From: Chitinivibrionales bacterium
GTDB taxonomy: Bacteria > Fibrobacterota > Chitinivibrionia > Chitinivibrionales > JANQEN01
Reading direction: 5' to 3'
Assembly (NCBI GenBank): GCA_028278335.1
Contig: JANQEN010000273.1
Span: 1 to 60,461 of the forward strand
Length of the DNA: 60,461 nucleotides
Positions 17,886 to 26,497 of the stretch are shown here, one piece after another (the stretch's first letter is position 1; every line of letters begins with the position of its first letter). Position numbers and translations under genes: made by a program. The notes beneath the pieces are model-generated. The model was not told where the DNA came from. It searched no databases and saw only the letters and a program-made list of their open reading frames with translations.

Positions 17886-18089
17886 TAAAATCACTTACTT
17901 GAAAAGTATTGCCTTAGTAGTCTACGTAGCTTTGATATATGTAATTATACAGTTAATACAATGATGAGTTCAATCAAATAGTATTGTAGGAATTGTTCAG
18001 TGAATAAAACCACAATTTCTATTTTTGAGCTATAGAATACTAATATTTACGTGGAAAGATGGTTTTGAAAAAGGTAGAACAAGGACTCT

Positions 18090-19097
18090 TTACTGTGCGA
18101 CTTTGTCAATTGTTTGAAGCTTTTCCTTATCAATCTTGAAGTGCTTCTCAACCTGGGGAAGATTGATTATCTTATAAATCGACACCGGAGGCTCCACATC
18201 GGTCATGTCAACGATCCAATCATTGTCCATGATATCAAAGATTATCTCTGCAGCTTGAATACCAAGAGAGACATGGTCAGGAAGTACCGCAAAGGTGCCA
18301 AAATCGAACTTGGGATTGACCAACACTTCAACGCCCACAACAACAGGCACCCGATACTTCTTGATAAGGGGCAGCCATACCTCTTTAATTATAGAGGGGT
18401 GGAGCATAATATTATCATTGGGAAGCCAAAGCGCATCTACTTTATCGGTTTTGACAATCTTTTTTATCGCCTTTTTAAGATTTGGCTTTATTTTAGCCTT
18501 GTCATCGGGAATTAAATAGGGAACAACATCAATTTTTTCCCGTTTACAATAGGCTTCATTTTTCTGAAGGAAATTTGTTAAGAACTTACGATGAATGACA
18601 CCTATTTTGTTAAGCGGTGTATTTAAAAGTCCTCTTAGATTAACGGCGCTGGTGACAATGGGTATTTCATAGGAGATTCCTGAGGCGTTTTTAAGTCCCT
18701 TTATTGCATCGTCAACCAGGACAGCCATAAGCGAGACCGATGGAATCAGCGCAGATTCTTCTTTTTGATTGCTCTGATATTGTTTAAAAAGAGCAATGGA
18801 TTTATTGTCCATAAGGACAACAACTTTAGGTTTAGTTAATTTGATCTTTTCTTGAATTTGATCGACCGCAGCATCTTTTGCCAACACTAATTCATTTATT
18901 GAAAAGTCTTCGGAAAGCTCATCGGATAGGCCCTTTACAACCTCTTCAAAGCTTACTCCCTGGTTCCTTATCACCAATAAGGGTTCCTGAGAGCTGACGC
19001 TAAAAAGAATGCTTGAAACAAACAGTGTGAGTAACGCAGAGAAGACAATGTGTGTTACATTCGATTTAGTACGGGGCTTCAGTTTTTTTATTTCCAT
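18090..19097 (-). CDS. ABC_sub_bind-type periplasmic binding protein
   Basis: This 335-residue protein has an N-terminal membrane anchor or signal (about 15-38). Its periplasmic binding fold resembles the TrpX/ABC_sub_bind family, for example KPKVVVLMDNKSIALF, IGVIHR, DKVDALWLPND and VPVVVGVEVLV. Such proteins usually bring small ligands to an ABC transporter or a sensor kinase. No permease or ATPase is nearby. It overlaps the upstream gene by 10 bp, so they are translationally coupled, and a GGAG lies before its ATG. Confidence 0.75.
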   Translation of the reverse strand: MEIKKLKPRTKSNVTHIVFSALLTLFVSSILFSVSSQEPLLVIRNQGVSFEEVVKGLSDELSEDFSINELVLAKDAAVDQIQEKIKLTKPKVVVLMDNKSIALFKQYQSNQKEESALIPSVSLMAVLVDDAIKGLKNASGISYEIPIVTSAVNLRGLLNTPLNKIGVIHRKFLTNFLQKNEAYCKREKIDVVPYLIPDDKAKIKPNLKKAIKKIVKTDKVDALWLPNDNIMLHPSIIKEVWLPLIKKYRVPVVVGVEVLVNPKFDFGTFAVLPDHVSLGIQAAEIIFDIMDNDWIVDMTDVEPPVSIYKIINLPQVEKHFKIDKEKLQTIDKVAQ

Positions 19098-19789
19098 TGA
19101 TCTACTCCGAAAAAATCACATTTAGCGGCTTTAAGCTTTTTAACAAGAGCATCATTTGTAGAGCCGTCTTTTAATGCTAAAGAAATTATCCCTGAACTAC
19201 TTTTTGGTAAAGCCGTTGTAACGAAGTTCAGTTGTGATTTCTTTTTAAAGTAATCAACATACTTTGTCTCTATAACGATTCCTTTCGCCATATTAAAGGT
19301 TAGTAGCGGTAACAAATCTTCAACTTTTGTTACCCTCTTTAATTTTGGTGCTGTTGGGAAGAATTCCTTGACAAAATTCATCATGCCAGTTCTTCCGAGG
19401 AAGTCAAGGATCCCAACCACAGTAGTTTGATCAATGGCTTTTGGGTCGACCGCTTGGTCAACTGAAAGGATAGTGAATTCATCAACTGTTTTCCCCTTAG
19501 CGACGCCAGCTAGGGCAGGAGAAAATCCACCAATCTGCTTTATAAGCAACGGTTTTGTGCAAACCGCGTCGGGGGGTTCGATTTTTATTTTAGCAATAAA
19601 ATCTCTATATCGACCAAAAACAGTGACTGCCATACCAGGTAGGATCTTCTCAAGCTCCTGTTGCATGACAATCGGTCTCACCGTTGTCGGGTAGAATACA
19701 TATACCTTTTGTGCAAACAATGTACACGAACACCCAATAAGTACTATTAGGAAAACTCTTACCAATATCTGTGTGATGTTCTTGATCAT
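19088..19789 (-). CDS. Periplasmic binding-protein-like exported protein
   Basis: This 233-residue protein has an N-terminal signal sequence (MIKNITQILVRVFLIVLIGC, with processing probably near SCTLFA). The rest shows alternating strands and helices with short motifs such as VDEFTILSVDQAVDPK and RTGMMNFVKEFFP, typical of a one- or two-lobe periplasmic binding fold. I cannot assign a ligand. It overlaps the ABC_sub_bind-like gene by 10 bp, and the pair is downstream of a sensor kinase, a CheX-like gene and a receiver gene. Confidence 0.65.
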   Translation of the reverse strand: MIKNITQILVRVFLIVLIGCSCTLFAQKVYVFYPTTVRPIVMQQELEKILPGMAVTVFGRYRDFIAKIKIEPPDAVCTKPLLIKQIGGFSPALAGVAKGKTVDEFTILSVDQAVDPKAIDQTTVVGILDFLGRTGMMNFVKEFFPTAPKLKRVTKVEDLLPLLTFNMAKGIVIETKYVDYFKKKSQLNFVTTALPKSSSGIISLALKDGSTNDALVKKLKAAKCDFFGVDQWK

Positions 19790-19830
19790 TGTATTGGGGC
19801 TATATGGTTAATCGATCAGACAGTCCATTC

Positions 19831-20211
19831 CTATTCGAAAATTTCACTGACCGTAGTCTTGAATTCGTCAACAAACTCGGCATTGTTGAATTTTAACGGT
19901 TTCTCAACATAGCCTTTGGCACCAGAATTCATGCATTCAAGCATGGCCTCGCCACGTACAGCAGAAATCATGAGAATGTTTGCATCGGGGAACTCCTTTA
20001 GAATTTCCTCCATAGCCTGCTGACCATCTTTATTGGGCATGGTAATGTCGAGTGTGATGAGATCTGGCTGGTGCTGCTTGTAAAGGTCAACCGCATCATT
20101 ACCATCATTCCCGTCTCCCACAATGGAAAAACCAAGTTTATCCTCAAAAAATTGAACAAGTTGTTTTTTTAAAAAACTTGAATCATCGACAACTACTACT
20201 GTTTTAGGCAT
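19831..20211 (-). CDS. CheY-like single-domain response regulator
   Basis: This 126-residue receiver has D9-D10, phospho-acceptor D55 (LITLDITMP), S83 and K104, all in the expected places. No output domain is attached. It sits 97 bp downstream of a CheX-like gene and a membrane CheA-like kinase, which are its probable phosphatase and phosphodonor. A GGAGC sequence precedes the ATG. Confidence 0.9.
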   Translation of the reverse strand: MPKTVVVVDDSSFLKKQLVQFFEDKLGFSIVGDGNDGNDAVDLYKQHQPDLITLDITMPNKDGQQAMEEILKEFPDANILMISAVRGEAMLECMNSGAKGYVEKPLKFNNAEFVDEFKTTVSEIFE

Positions 20212-20308
20212 GAAAAGCTCCTTCTTATTTCTTATTCCTTTTGGTAAAGGTTTCTTTTCACTTAATGAGTAAAGTATACAATATAAATAATGTAAATGCT
20301 ATGGTTTT

Positions 20309-20797
20309 CTAAATTCCTTTAAACATTTTACGAATGGCATACCCAAAGTGCATCCAGTCGCTATTGTCAAAATACACTTTGCCACAAACCCCTGTGGCCT
20401 TGGGAACAAAAAGATTACCCTGTGAGTACTGTGGTACCGATTGTGTCAATATACCAAACTCATCGGTAAAGTTTTTTTGATCCATCAACACACCACAAAA
20501 ATTGTTTCCCAGCTCCCCAAAGGCATCTAAAAGCTCATAACCACTCCCAGCCTCATTAAGGATTTTTTTAACTGTGTTATCCTGTATGCTGACAATAAGA
20601 ATGGCTTGATAATCATTATTGGCATTACCGATGGAAAAGACATTCTCATAATTGCCCTCTAATCGCTCGACAATCGCCCAATCCTCCTTAATCGAGCCCT
20701 CAACACCAAACATTGATTCCATCGCCTCTTTAGCGGAAAAGATAAAGTCCGGTTTGACCTTCTCTAGAATTTCCGCGACATTGTCCTGATCGCTCAT
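20309..20797 (-). CDS. CheX-like phosphatase-type protein, paralogue 3
   Basis: This 162-residue homologue of those at 12921 and 15724 carries the ExxN signature in DAFGELGNNFCGVLMD, plus AMESMFG and FGILTQSVP. Its start codon overlaps the stop region of the kinase gene by 4 bp (ATGA type), which implies coupled translation and a stoichiometric relation to the kinase. Confidence 0.75.
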   Translation of the reverse strand: MSDQDNVAEILEKVKPDFIFSAKEAMESMFGVEGSIKEDWAIVERLEGNYENVFSIGNANNDYQAILIVSIQDNTVKKILNEAGSGYELLDAFGELGNNFCGVLMDQKNFTDEFGILTQSVPQYSQGNLFVPKATGVCGKVYFDNSDWMHFGYAIRKMFKGI

Positions 20798-23181
20798 AAT
20801 CCTAAAACTCCCTCCGGTACAGATATAGTAAATGAAGAGCCTTTTCCCAATGTTGAATCAATATCGATCGAACCACCGAGCTCTTTAATTTTATGATATA
20901 CAATATCCATTCCCATACCTCTGCCGGAAATGTCTGTCACTTCTGCGGCTGTCGATACTCCTGAATTAAATAGCAAATTAAACTTGTCCTTATCAGACAT
21001 CTCCTCTGACTGCTCTTTGGTAATTATATTCTTACCGATACATTTTTCCACCAACTGTTGACAATCAATACCATGACCATCATCGACGACTTTAACAAAC
21101 CACTTTCCCTCTTCATTGACAACACTCATGGCAATATGACCAGGCCCCTTTTCTGTTTCCTGACGGATTTCTGGCGACTCAATACCGTGATCAATGGCAT
21201 TTCTGGTAATATGGATTATTGCTTCGTCAAGAGGATTAAACATACTTGGTGGAAACATCTGTTGGTCATTCTCAATTGAAAACTCAACATCTTTACCCAG
21301 TTTTCGTGCTGCCTTTTGTACAGCCTTTTGATATTTTCGCATGAGTGTCTTGAGTGGCTTCCAAGATAGAACTTCGCACTCTTGAGCAAGCTCATTGGCA
21401 AGATCCGGGGTAAGATCACTCTGAAGATGCTTTGAAATCTCCTGGATCTTAGAAATCCGCTTTTCTGGAACACGAACTGATACATCCTCTTCTTCACCCA
21501 GAATGAGTTTAATCTTTTGCTTTACATCATCAAGAACCTGGTCCATATCCTCCAATTTATCTTTCAGTCTCTTTAGTGTCTGATCCCGTCTATTTTCTAA
21601 GGGCTTTTTCAGATCCTCCAGAACATCCTCTGCTATATGGGCATGACGTGAAAGAAGTTCAAAGCCGTAGGATCCAGCGTTACCTTTTATTGTATGGATG
21701 TCTCGATAGAGTTCATCAATATGATCTTCGGTTATTGTGTAAACTTCCTCATCTGGATGACCGGTTCTCTGCTTGACAACGCCAAAGAGATGGCGCTCGA
21801 TATTGTCCCGCAATGTTTTAATCCTATTTGTTGTATCATCGACAAACTCCGCAATTTCATCTGGTGGTGTATTGGCAATACCTAATATGGTCTTAACCTC
21901 ATTTTCATGGCGCTCTTTCTCCTCTTGCATCTGCATATCTTTAAGTCGCTTCTCTGTCTCATCTAAGGCTAGAATCATGACCTTGGAAAGATTAATTCGT
22001 TTGTCGTAAATTTTTTGATATGAAATAGAGACAAACTTCTGATCATCATTTTCTGCTTTAGGATTAAGCTCCAACTGATGAACTGGTGCCAGTTTTTCTA
22101 ATTTTTTCCACCGTTGAGATTTGTGTGTCTTTTGGATTAGATTCAACCATGTCTTAAATGATTTTTCCTGCTTGGGATCAAACCGCAAAAGCTCGGCAAT
22201 CTTTTTCTTTGACACATCGCAGACGTCAAGAATATCATTAGCCTTCGCCGAATACCCTTCATTAATGGTTCCATCAAGGTTGATCGTAAAAAGTCCCTGA
22301 TCAATATTGTTAAGGATGTCATTTACCTCTTGCATTTTTTCATCGACCAAGTCTTGCAAATGATCAGTGTATTTTTTAATCGTGGTGCGCATCACTTCAA
22401 AGCGTTGCGCTAGGTTGCCTATTTCATCATTACTCTCTGATTGGACAGGCTTTGTATAGTCACCATCGGCAATTACTTTTGTAGAGTTTACTAAGGAACC
22501 AATAGGTTTTGTGATACGAGTTGCCAATTTACGAATAATAAACAACCCTGCAATTATCGATACAATAAGAAGGACCAACAATATCAAAATTGTTTGAATA
22601 AGTGAAGCTCGACCATCAGCACGAGCCTCCTTAATAGATTTAATCATTGACTGTGTGCTTATGCCATATCGAATATGGCCCAATATTTCATCCTCGACAA
22701 GTACTGGCGCAGCAAACTCGAAAACTTCTCCTGTGGTATGATTATATTTTTTGTAATCCTGCTGTTCAAGCTGACTGGCCCAGAGATCAATTGAATCTTT
22801 AAGTGGCTCTCTTGTTTGGGGAGTACCTCCAGGATTATCAGGTGATGCGTAAACCCATGGCATTTGCATGTCGTCCATGTAAATGCCATAAACAATATCT
22901 TCATCATCGGACACAGTTGACGAAACGAGCATTTGGATTGCTGTAAAGGCATTGTCCTCAGCCATGCCAACCATGGCCATACTATTATTTTTTGATAAGG
23001 TTTTACCTTTTGCAATAATTGACTGTTTAATATTGTTTGCTGTTTTTTGAGAGTTTTTTCTTACAGAGTTAACGTTAATAACAGCAATGATAACAAGGAC
23101 TGTTACAAATATTGCGATGACCATGATCATGGTGTTGACAATTAGTTTTGTTTTAATGCTGACAAAATTTTTAATGCCCAT
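20794..23181 (-). CDS. Membrane CheA-like sensor kinase with internal Hpt and no CheW domain
   Basis: This 795-residue kinase has a helix at about 12-36, a periplasmic sensor part (about 37-195) that looks like a single-Cache domain, a second helix (about 196-216) and HAMP (about 217-275). A PAS-like segment lies at about 285-410. An Hpt domain follows, with H496 in HTIKGNAG. A CheA-type ATPase domain lies at about 655-795, with RNAIDHGIE, DDGHGID and ISGRGMGMD. It ends without the CheW-like domain of true CheA. It presumably transfers phosphate from H496 to the receivers at 19831 and perhaps 16247. Confidence 0.87.
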   Translation of the reverse strand: MGIKNFVSIKTKLIVNTMIMVIAIFVTVLVIIAVINVNSVRKNSQKTANNIKQSIIAKGKTLSKNNSMAMVGMAEDNAFTAIQMLVSSTVSDDEDIVYGIYMDDMQMPWVYASPDNPGGTPQTREPLKDSIDLWASQLEQQDYKKYNHTTGEVFEFAAPVLVEDEILGHIRYGISTQSMIKSIKEARADGRASLIQTILILLVLLIVSIIAGLFIIRKLATRITKPIGSLVNSTKVIADGDYTKPVQSESNDEIGNLAQRFEVMRTTIKKYTDHLQDLVDEKMQEVNDILNNIDQGLFTINLDGTINEGYSAKANDILDVCDVSKKKIAELLRFDPKQEKSFKTWLNLIQKTHKSQRWKKLEKLAPVHQLELNPKAENDDQKFVSISYQKIYDKRINLSKVMILALDETEKRLKDMQMQEEKERHENEVKTILGIANTPPDEIAEFVDDTTNRIKTLRDNIERHLFGVVKQRTGHPDEEVYTITEDHIDELYRDIHTIKGNAGSYGFELLSRHAHIAEDVLEDLKKPLENRRDQTLKRLKDKLEDMDQVLDDVKQKIKLILGEEEDVSVRVPEKRISKIQEISKHLQSDLTPDLANELAQECEVLSWKPLKTLMRKYQKAVQKAARKLGKDVEFSIENDQQMFPPSMFNPLDEAIIHITRNAIDHGIESPEIRQETEKGPGHIAMSVVNEEGKWFVKVVDDGHGIDCQQLVEKCIGKNIITKEQSEEMSDKDKFNLLFNSGVSTAAEVTDISGRGMGMDIVYHKIKELGGSIDIDSTLGKGSSFTISVPEGVLGL

Positions 23182-23314
23182 CTTAAAACTCTCTTTTGTT
23201 AACTTTACTCATTACTTTTCATTCATAACAACCGATGATGTTTTATCTTCCCATCAATCAAATTGTAAGCATCACGTCAAACCATTTTGACGCATAATCC
23301 ATAGAACAGTTCTA

Positions 23315-23344
23315 ATTATATCATTGTTTATTTCCTAAATTCAA
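23315..23344 (-). promoter_or_regulatory. Predicted promoter for the kinase operon
   Basis: On the minus strand TTGAAT and TATAAT are separated by 18 bp, about 134 bp upstream of the kinase start. The rest of the 307 bp gap holds only the terminator of the TonB receptor gene. Confidence 0.5.
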
Positions 23345-23427
23345 CCATTTTTGAGCGGTTTTTATAACGCCTTTGCATAGTATATCTCTTGCAGTTATAA
23401 CTGGTTATATTATTGCGGTTATATCAC

Positions 23428-23465
23428 AAAAAAAGCCGTTACTGAAAAACTGTAACGGCTTTATA
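23428..23465 (-). terminator. Rho-independent terminator after the TonB-dependent receptor gene
   Basis: The arms AAAGCCGTTAC (23432-23442) and GTAACGGCTTT (23452-23462) form an 11 bp stem, followed on the minus strand by a run of T residues. It ends the receptor transcript and separates it from the kinase operon. Confidence 0.88.
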
Positions 23466-23488
23466 GAAAATGCTAATTTTAGCTAGTT

Positions 23489-25708
23489 TTAGAACTTTGA
23501 CCTGATTGAAAAGAGTATACTACGAAGAGGGTTTAGCTCAACATAGGGGACTTGTTTGTCAAAAAGGTTATTAACTTTAAGCTCCAAGGAAAAGCGGTCA
23601 TTAAGCTTCTGAGCAATGTTTAGGTCAAAATAAACATTAGAGCTTGTTGAGTCCTTTCCAATTGTCTTTGTAGAGTTATCAGGCTTTGTCACTGTAGTGT
23701 CTTCTGAGTACAGTGGTGTCATGCGAGCAATCGCTGACAGGGTTAAGCCAAAGTCAAATTTTTGGGTAATTCCAAGGTTCCACTTAATACGAGGAAGAAA
23801 TCGTACAGGGTCACCATCTAAATCCTCAGTCTGGGACATTGCAAAACTTGCAAGGATGTACATATCGATTGGAAGAGCGAAACGTCCTTCAAACTCACCA
23901 CCCTGTGCCTTAGCATCATCATCTGCATTAAACCAGAAATCACTGTTAATAGAATCCCAAGGGGTTATTCTTTCCATCTGTTTTTGGATAGTATTGTTAA
24001 AATAAGTTCCACTGAGATACATGAAGTTATTAACAAAGGTCAAGTTAGCCTCTAAAGTATGCAGTACTTCAGGCTCTAAATCAGGTAAACTAACTTGGTT
24101 GTTGGGATTGGCATTATTCCATGTGGTAATATGATGAAGCTTTTCATCATTATGACCAAGCTCTTGGATACCAGGAGCCTTAAGAGCTGTACCATACATG
24201 ACCTTGGCAATGAAATTCTTGGTAAACCTCTGCACTAAAGCAGCACGAGGAGAGGGTTGAAAGTATTTATTCTCACTTAATATACCCTCATCAAGCCTTA
24301 TACCACCGGTAAAAATGAGGTCTGCAAGAACCGGCGCAACCGCTCTAATTTGAGCAAACTGGGAGATGGTGTGAGATTTTTTATTATAAAAACGTTCAAA
24401 AAGCTCAGTGGTATTTGATTGCCTTGTCCAGGTTTCCTGCCGTGAGTTCCACCGGATATCATAGTTGAAACCACCAATAATATTAAAATATTTATTAACA
24501 TCAACGGTAAGTTTAGTGTAAGCTTCCCAGTTATGCGTACAAATATTATAACCAAATACACCCAGAGTTCCCGGGTCTGCCCACCAACCTAAACTATTTG
24601 TTTGGGTTCCCCGTTCATGACCATTATGGTACTTGACATAACTATTAAGAGAAGCCTTGTCACTCAGAGCAACGTCATGCTTTAAATAGGGCATAACAGT
24701 GCGCCACTCATGCCAGTTAGCTTTGGTTGTGTTAAACTTGTTATCCCAGTTAGCCCAACCTAAACCATAGCCAGTATGTTGGTTGATGTATAAAAATCCT
24801 AAGGTAAAATCACCGGCAGCAGACATCATCTTTTGAGAAACCCGTGAGAAGATATCACGGTAGCTGTTCATATTAGGACCAGACCCACCACCTCTTGGGC
24901 CAGTGGAAGTATCCCAAGGAACCATGTCGGCTTTTCTATCATAATAGCCAACATTTGCATCAAATACATAATTGTCACCCTTGGCTCCAGCATTAGCCAT
25001 GACCTGTTTGTGAAACACCGGGTCCCAATCACGGTTATGGATGTAGTCCCACTCCTCTAAATGTTTACTTACATCTGTTCCAAAGGTAAATCTACTATCC
25101 ACTGAAACACCATTTTCGGTTCTCTCTCTGGGGATAATATTTACCACACCATTAAATGCACCAATACCATAAAGAGCGGATGCTGGGCCACGGAGAAACT
25201 CGATGTTCTCAACAAAGAGCAATGGTAATCCCTCTTGGATATACCCGGTACCAGAGCGGACATTATTAATGGGAATACCGTCAACCCTGATTAAATGCTT
25301 TTCATTGAGGGTGGCAACACCACCACGAGTTTCCAATGCCCGGTCTGCAATTGCCCAAATGGTACTGTAACCTGGAGTCAATTCAGCCAGGTCTCCAATT
25401 GTAAAGTAACCGAAGTCCTCGATATTATCCTTAGTATAACCGGTTACCGTTCCGGGAGCATCACTCACACGGTCAGGTTGATCTGACGTTACGGTGATCT
25501 CCATGTTAAGAAGGTCTCCTAATGAAAGATCCTCCATGGACGATTCTGACCCTTCAGCTTTGGGCTCCTCCTTCTGCTCCTGTGCCGGTTTCTCCGGAGC
25601 TTTTTGATCCTCTGCCATCACATTGTGAAACGGCAGGAGGATAAAGGCACAAATAAAGGCTAGGCGTATACTTGACAGAAGTATACTTTTCATGTGAGAA
25701 TAACTCAT
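23489..25708 (-). CDS. TonB-dependent outer-membrane receptor
   Basis: The protein has about 739 residues, with a signal peptide up to VMA and a proline/glutamate/lysine-rich stretch. A TonB-box-like segment (SLGDLLNMEITVTS) comes next, then a plug domain (about 80-200, with IRVDGIPINN and LRGPASALYGIGAFNGVVNI) and a beta-barrel ending in NNLFDKQ and an aromatic C-terminus. Such receptors import siderophores, cobalamin, nickel or glycans across the outer membrane; the ligand cannot be read from sequence. The ATG at 25708 has GGAGG four bases upstream; a GTG one codon earlier is also in frame. TonB and ExbBD are not in the window. Confidence 0.9.
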   Translation of the reverse strand: MSYSHMKSILLSSIRLAFICAFILLPFHNVMAEDQKAPEKPAQEQKEEPKAEGSESSMEDLSLGDLLNMEITVTSDQPDRVSDAPGTVTGYTKDNIEDFGYFTIGDLAELTPGYSTIWAIADRALETRGGVATLNEKHLIRVDGIPINNVRSGTGYIQEGLPLLFVENIEFLRGPASALYGIGAFNGVVNIIPRERTENGVSVDSRFTFGTDVSKHLEEWDYIHNRDWDPVFHKQVMANAGAKGDNYVFDANVGYYDRKADMVPWDTSTGPRGGGSGPNMNSYRDIFSRVSQKMMSAAGDFTLGFLYINQHTGYGLGWANWDNKFNTTKANWHEWRTVMPYLKHDVALSDKASLNSYVKYHNGHERGTQTNSLGWWADPGTLGVFGYNICTHNWEAYTKLTVDVNKYFNIIGGFNYDIRWNSRQETWTRQSNTTELFERFYNKKSHTISQFAQIRAVAPVLADLIFTGGIRLDEGILSENKYFQPSPRAALVQRFTKNFIAKVMYGTALKAPGIQELGHNDEKLHHITTWNNANPNNQVSLPDLEPEVLHTLEANLTFVNNFMYLSGTYFNNTIQKQMERITPWDSINSDFWFNADDDAKAQGGEFEGRFALPIDMYILASFAMSQTEDLDGDPVRFLPRIKWNLGITQKFDFGLTLSAIARMTPLYSEDTTVTKPDNSTKTIGKDSTSSNVYFDLNIAQKLNDRFSLELKVNNLFDKQVPYVELNPLRSILFSIRSKF

Positions 25709-25798
25709 CACACCTCCACGGTAAAGGTTAAAAGATGAAATTGTGATTTGAAAAGAGTAATATTCATTTGTAAAATACTTTGTATATAGTATGTTACA

Positions 25799-25828
25799 AT
25801 TTTATCGTTCTTGTAAAATAAATGTCAA
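25799..25828 (-). promoter_or_regulatory. Predicted sigma70-type promoter for the TonB-dependent receptor
   Basis: On the minus strand TTGACA (25823-25828) and TAAAAT (25799-25804) are 18 bp apart, about 90 bp upstream of the ATG. The surrounding sequence is very AT-rich. I see no clear Fur- or riboswitch-like element. Confidence 0.55.
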
Positions 25829-25943
25829 TATTTTTTTTGCAAGAAAAATAAAAATTTATTCCCCGCTCATCAGGCTAAAAACTTTTTAAATCAATCAATT
25901 ATGTGGACACTTTTTTTTGGGGTTATTTTACAGGGTGCAAATA

Positions 25944-25974
25944 TAAAAAAAGCCTGTTTGAACAACAGGCTTTT
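25944..25974 (-). terminator. Rho-independent terminator of the V-ATPase operon
   Basis: The AAAGCCTGTT and AACAGGCTTT arms form a 10 bp stem with a short loop, followed on the minus strand by seven T residues. It lies just downstream of the subunit K stop. Confidence 0.88.
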
Positions 25975-25999
25975 CCTATTCAGTTAAATCAATTTTCTC

Positions 26000-26464
26000 T
26001 TAGGCTTTAAGGAGTCCTTGCATCATTATCGCAGCAACAAGAGAAAGAATAGCGTAAAATTCTGGAAGCGCTGCAAGTATCATTGTTTGAATTAGGGTGT
26101 TGTGTCCACTTCCCATGGCAGCAATTCCATTGGCACACACCTTACCCTGTTGAATAGCAGAAATGAGTGCTGCCACACCTAGTGCTATTCCTGCACCTAA
26201 ACAAACACCACCCTGCAAAACTGTTAGCGAGCCAGCCAAAGGTTGAACTGCTTGATTGTATAAGAAGAAACCAACGAACCCATACAATCCTTGTGTTGCA
26301 GGCAATCCAGCAAGTATCATTCCTGGAACAAATTTATCTGGTGCTTTTTTTATCATTCCTAAAACTGATTGGCCACCTATAGCTGTTCCAATAGCAGAAC
26401 CGGCTCCAGTAAGACCAATCATAAGTCCTATTCCAACTGTGGCAAGTATGTAAGCAAGGCTCAT
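26000..26464 (-). CDS. ntpK: V-type ATPase subunit K (membrane ring), Na+-type residues
   Basis: This 154-residue proteolipid has four transmembrane helices (two hairpins, as in V-type c rings). Helix 2 carries L54, T57 and Q58 in LPATQGLYGF. Q106 and E135 (LPEFYAIL) follow in the second hairpin. This set and its spacing (29 residues from Q106 to E135) match the Na+ ligands described for Enterococcus hirae NtpK (L61, T64, Q65, Q110, E139). It forms the rotor ring in the inner membrane. An AGGAGG site sits 4 bases before the ATG. It is the last gene of the operon. Confidence 0.92.
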   Translation of the reverse strand: MSLAYILATVGIGLMIGLTGAGSAIGTAIGGQSVLGMIKKAPDKFVPGMILAGLPATQGLYGFVGFFLYNQAVQPLAGSLTVLQGGVCLGAGIALGVAALISAIQQGKVCANGIAAMGSGHNTLIQTMILAALPEFYAILSLVAAIMMQGLLKA

Positions 26465-26497
26465 AGTACCTCCTAAAATTATTATAAAATGTAAATG

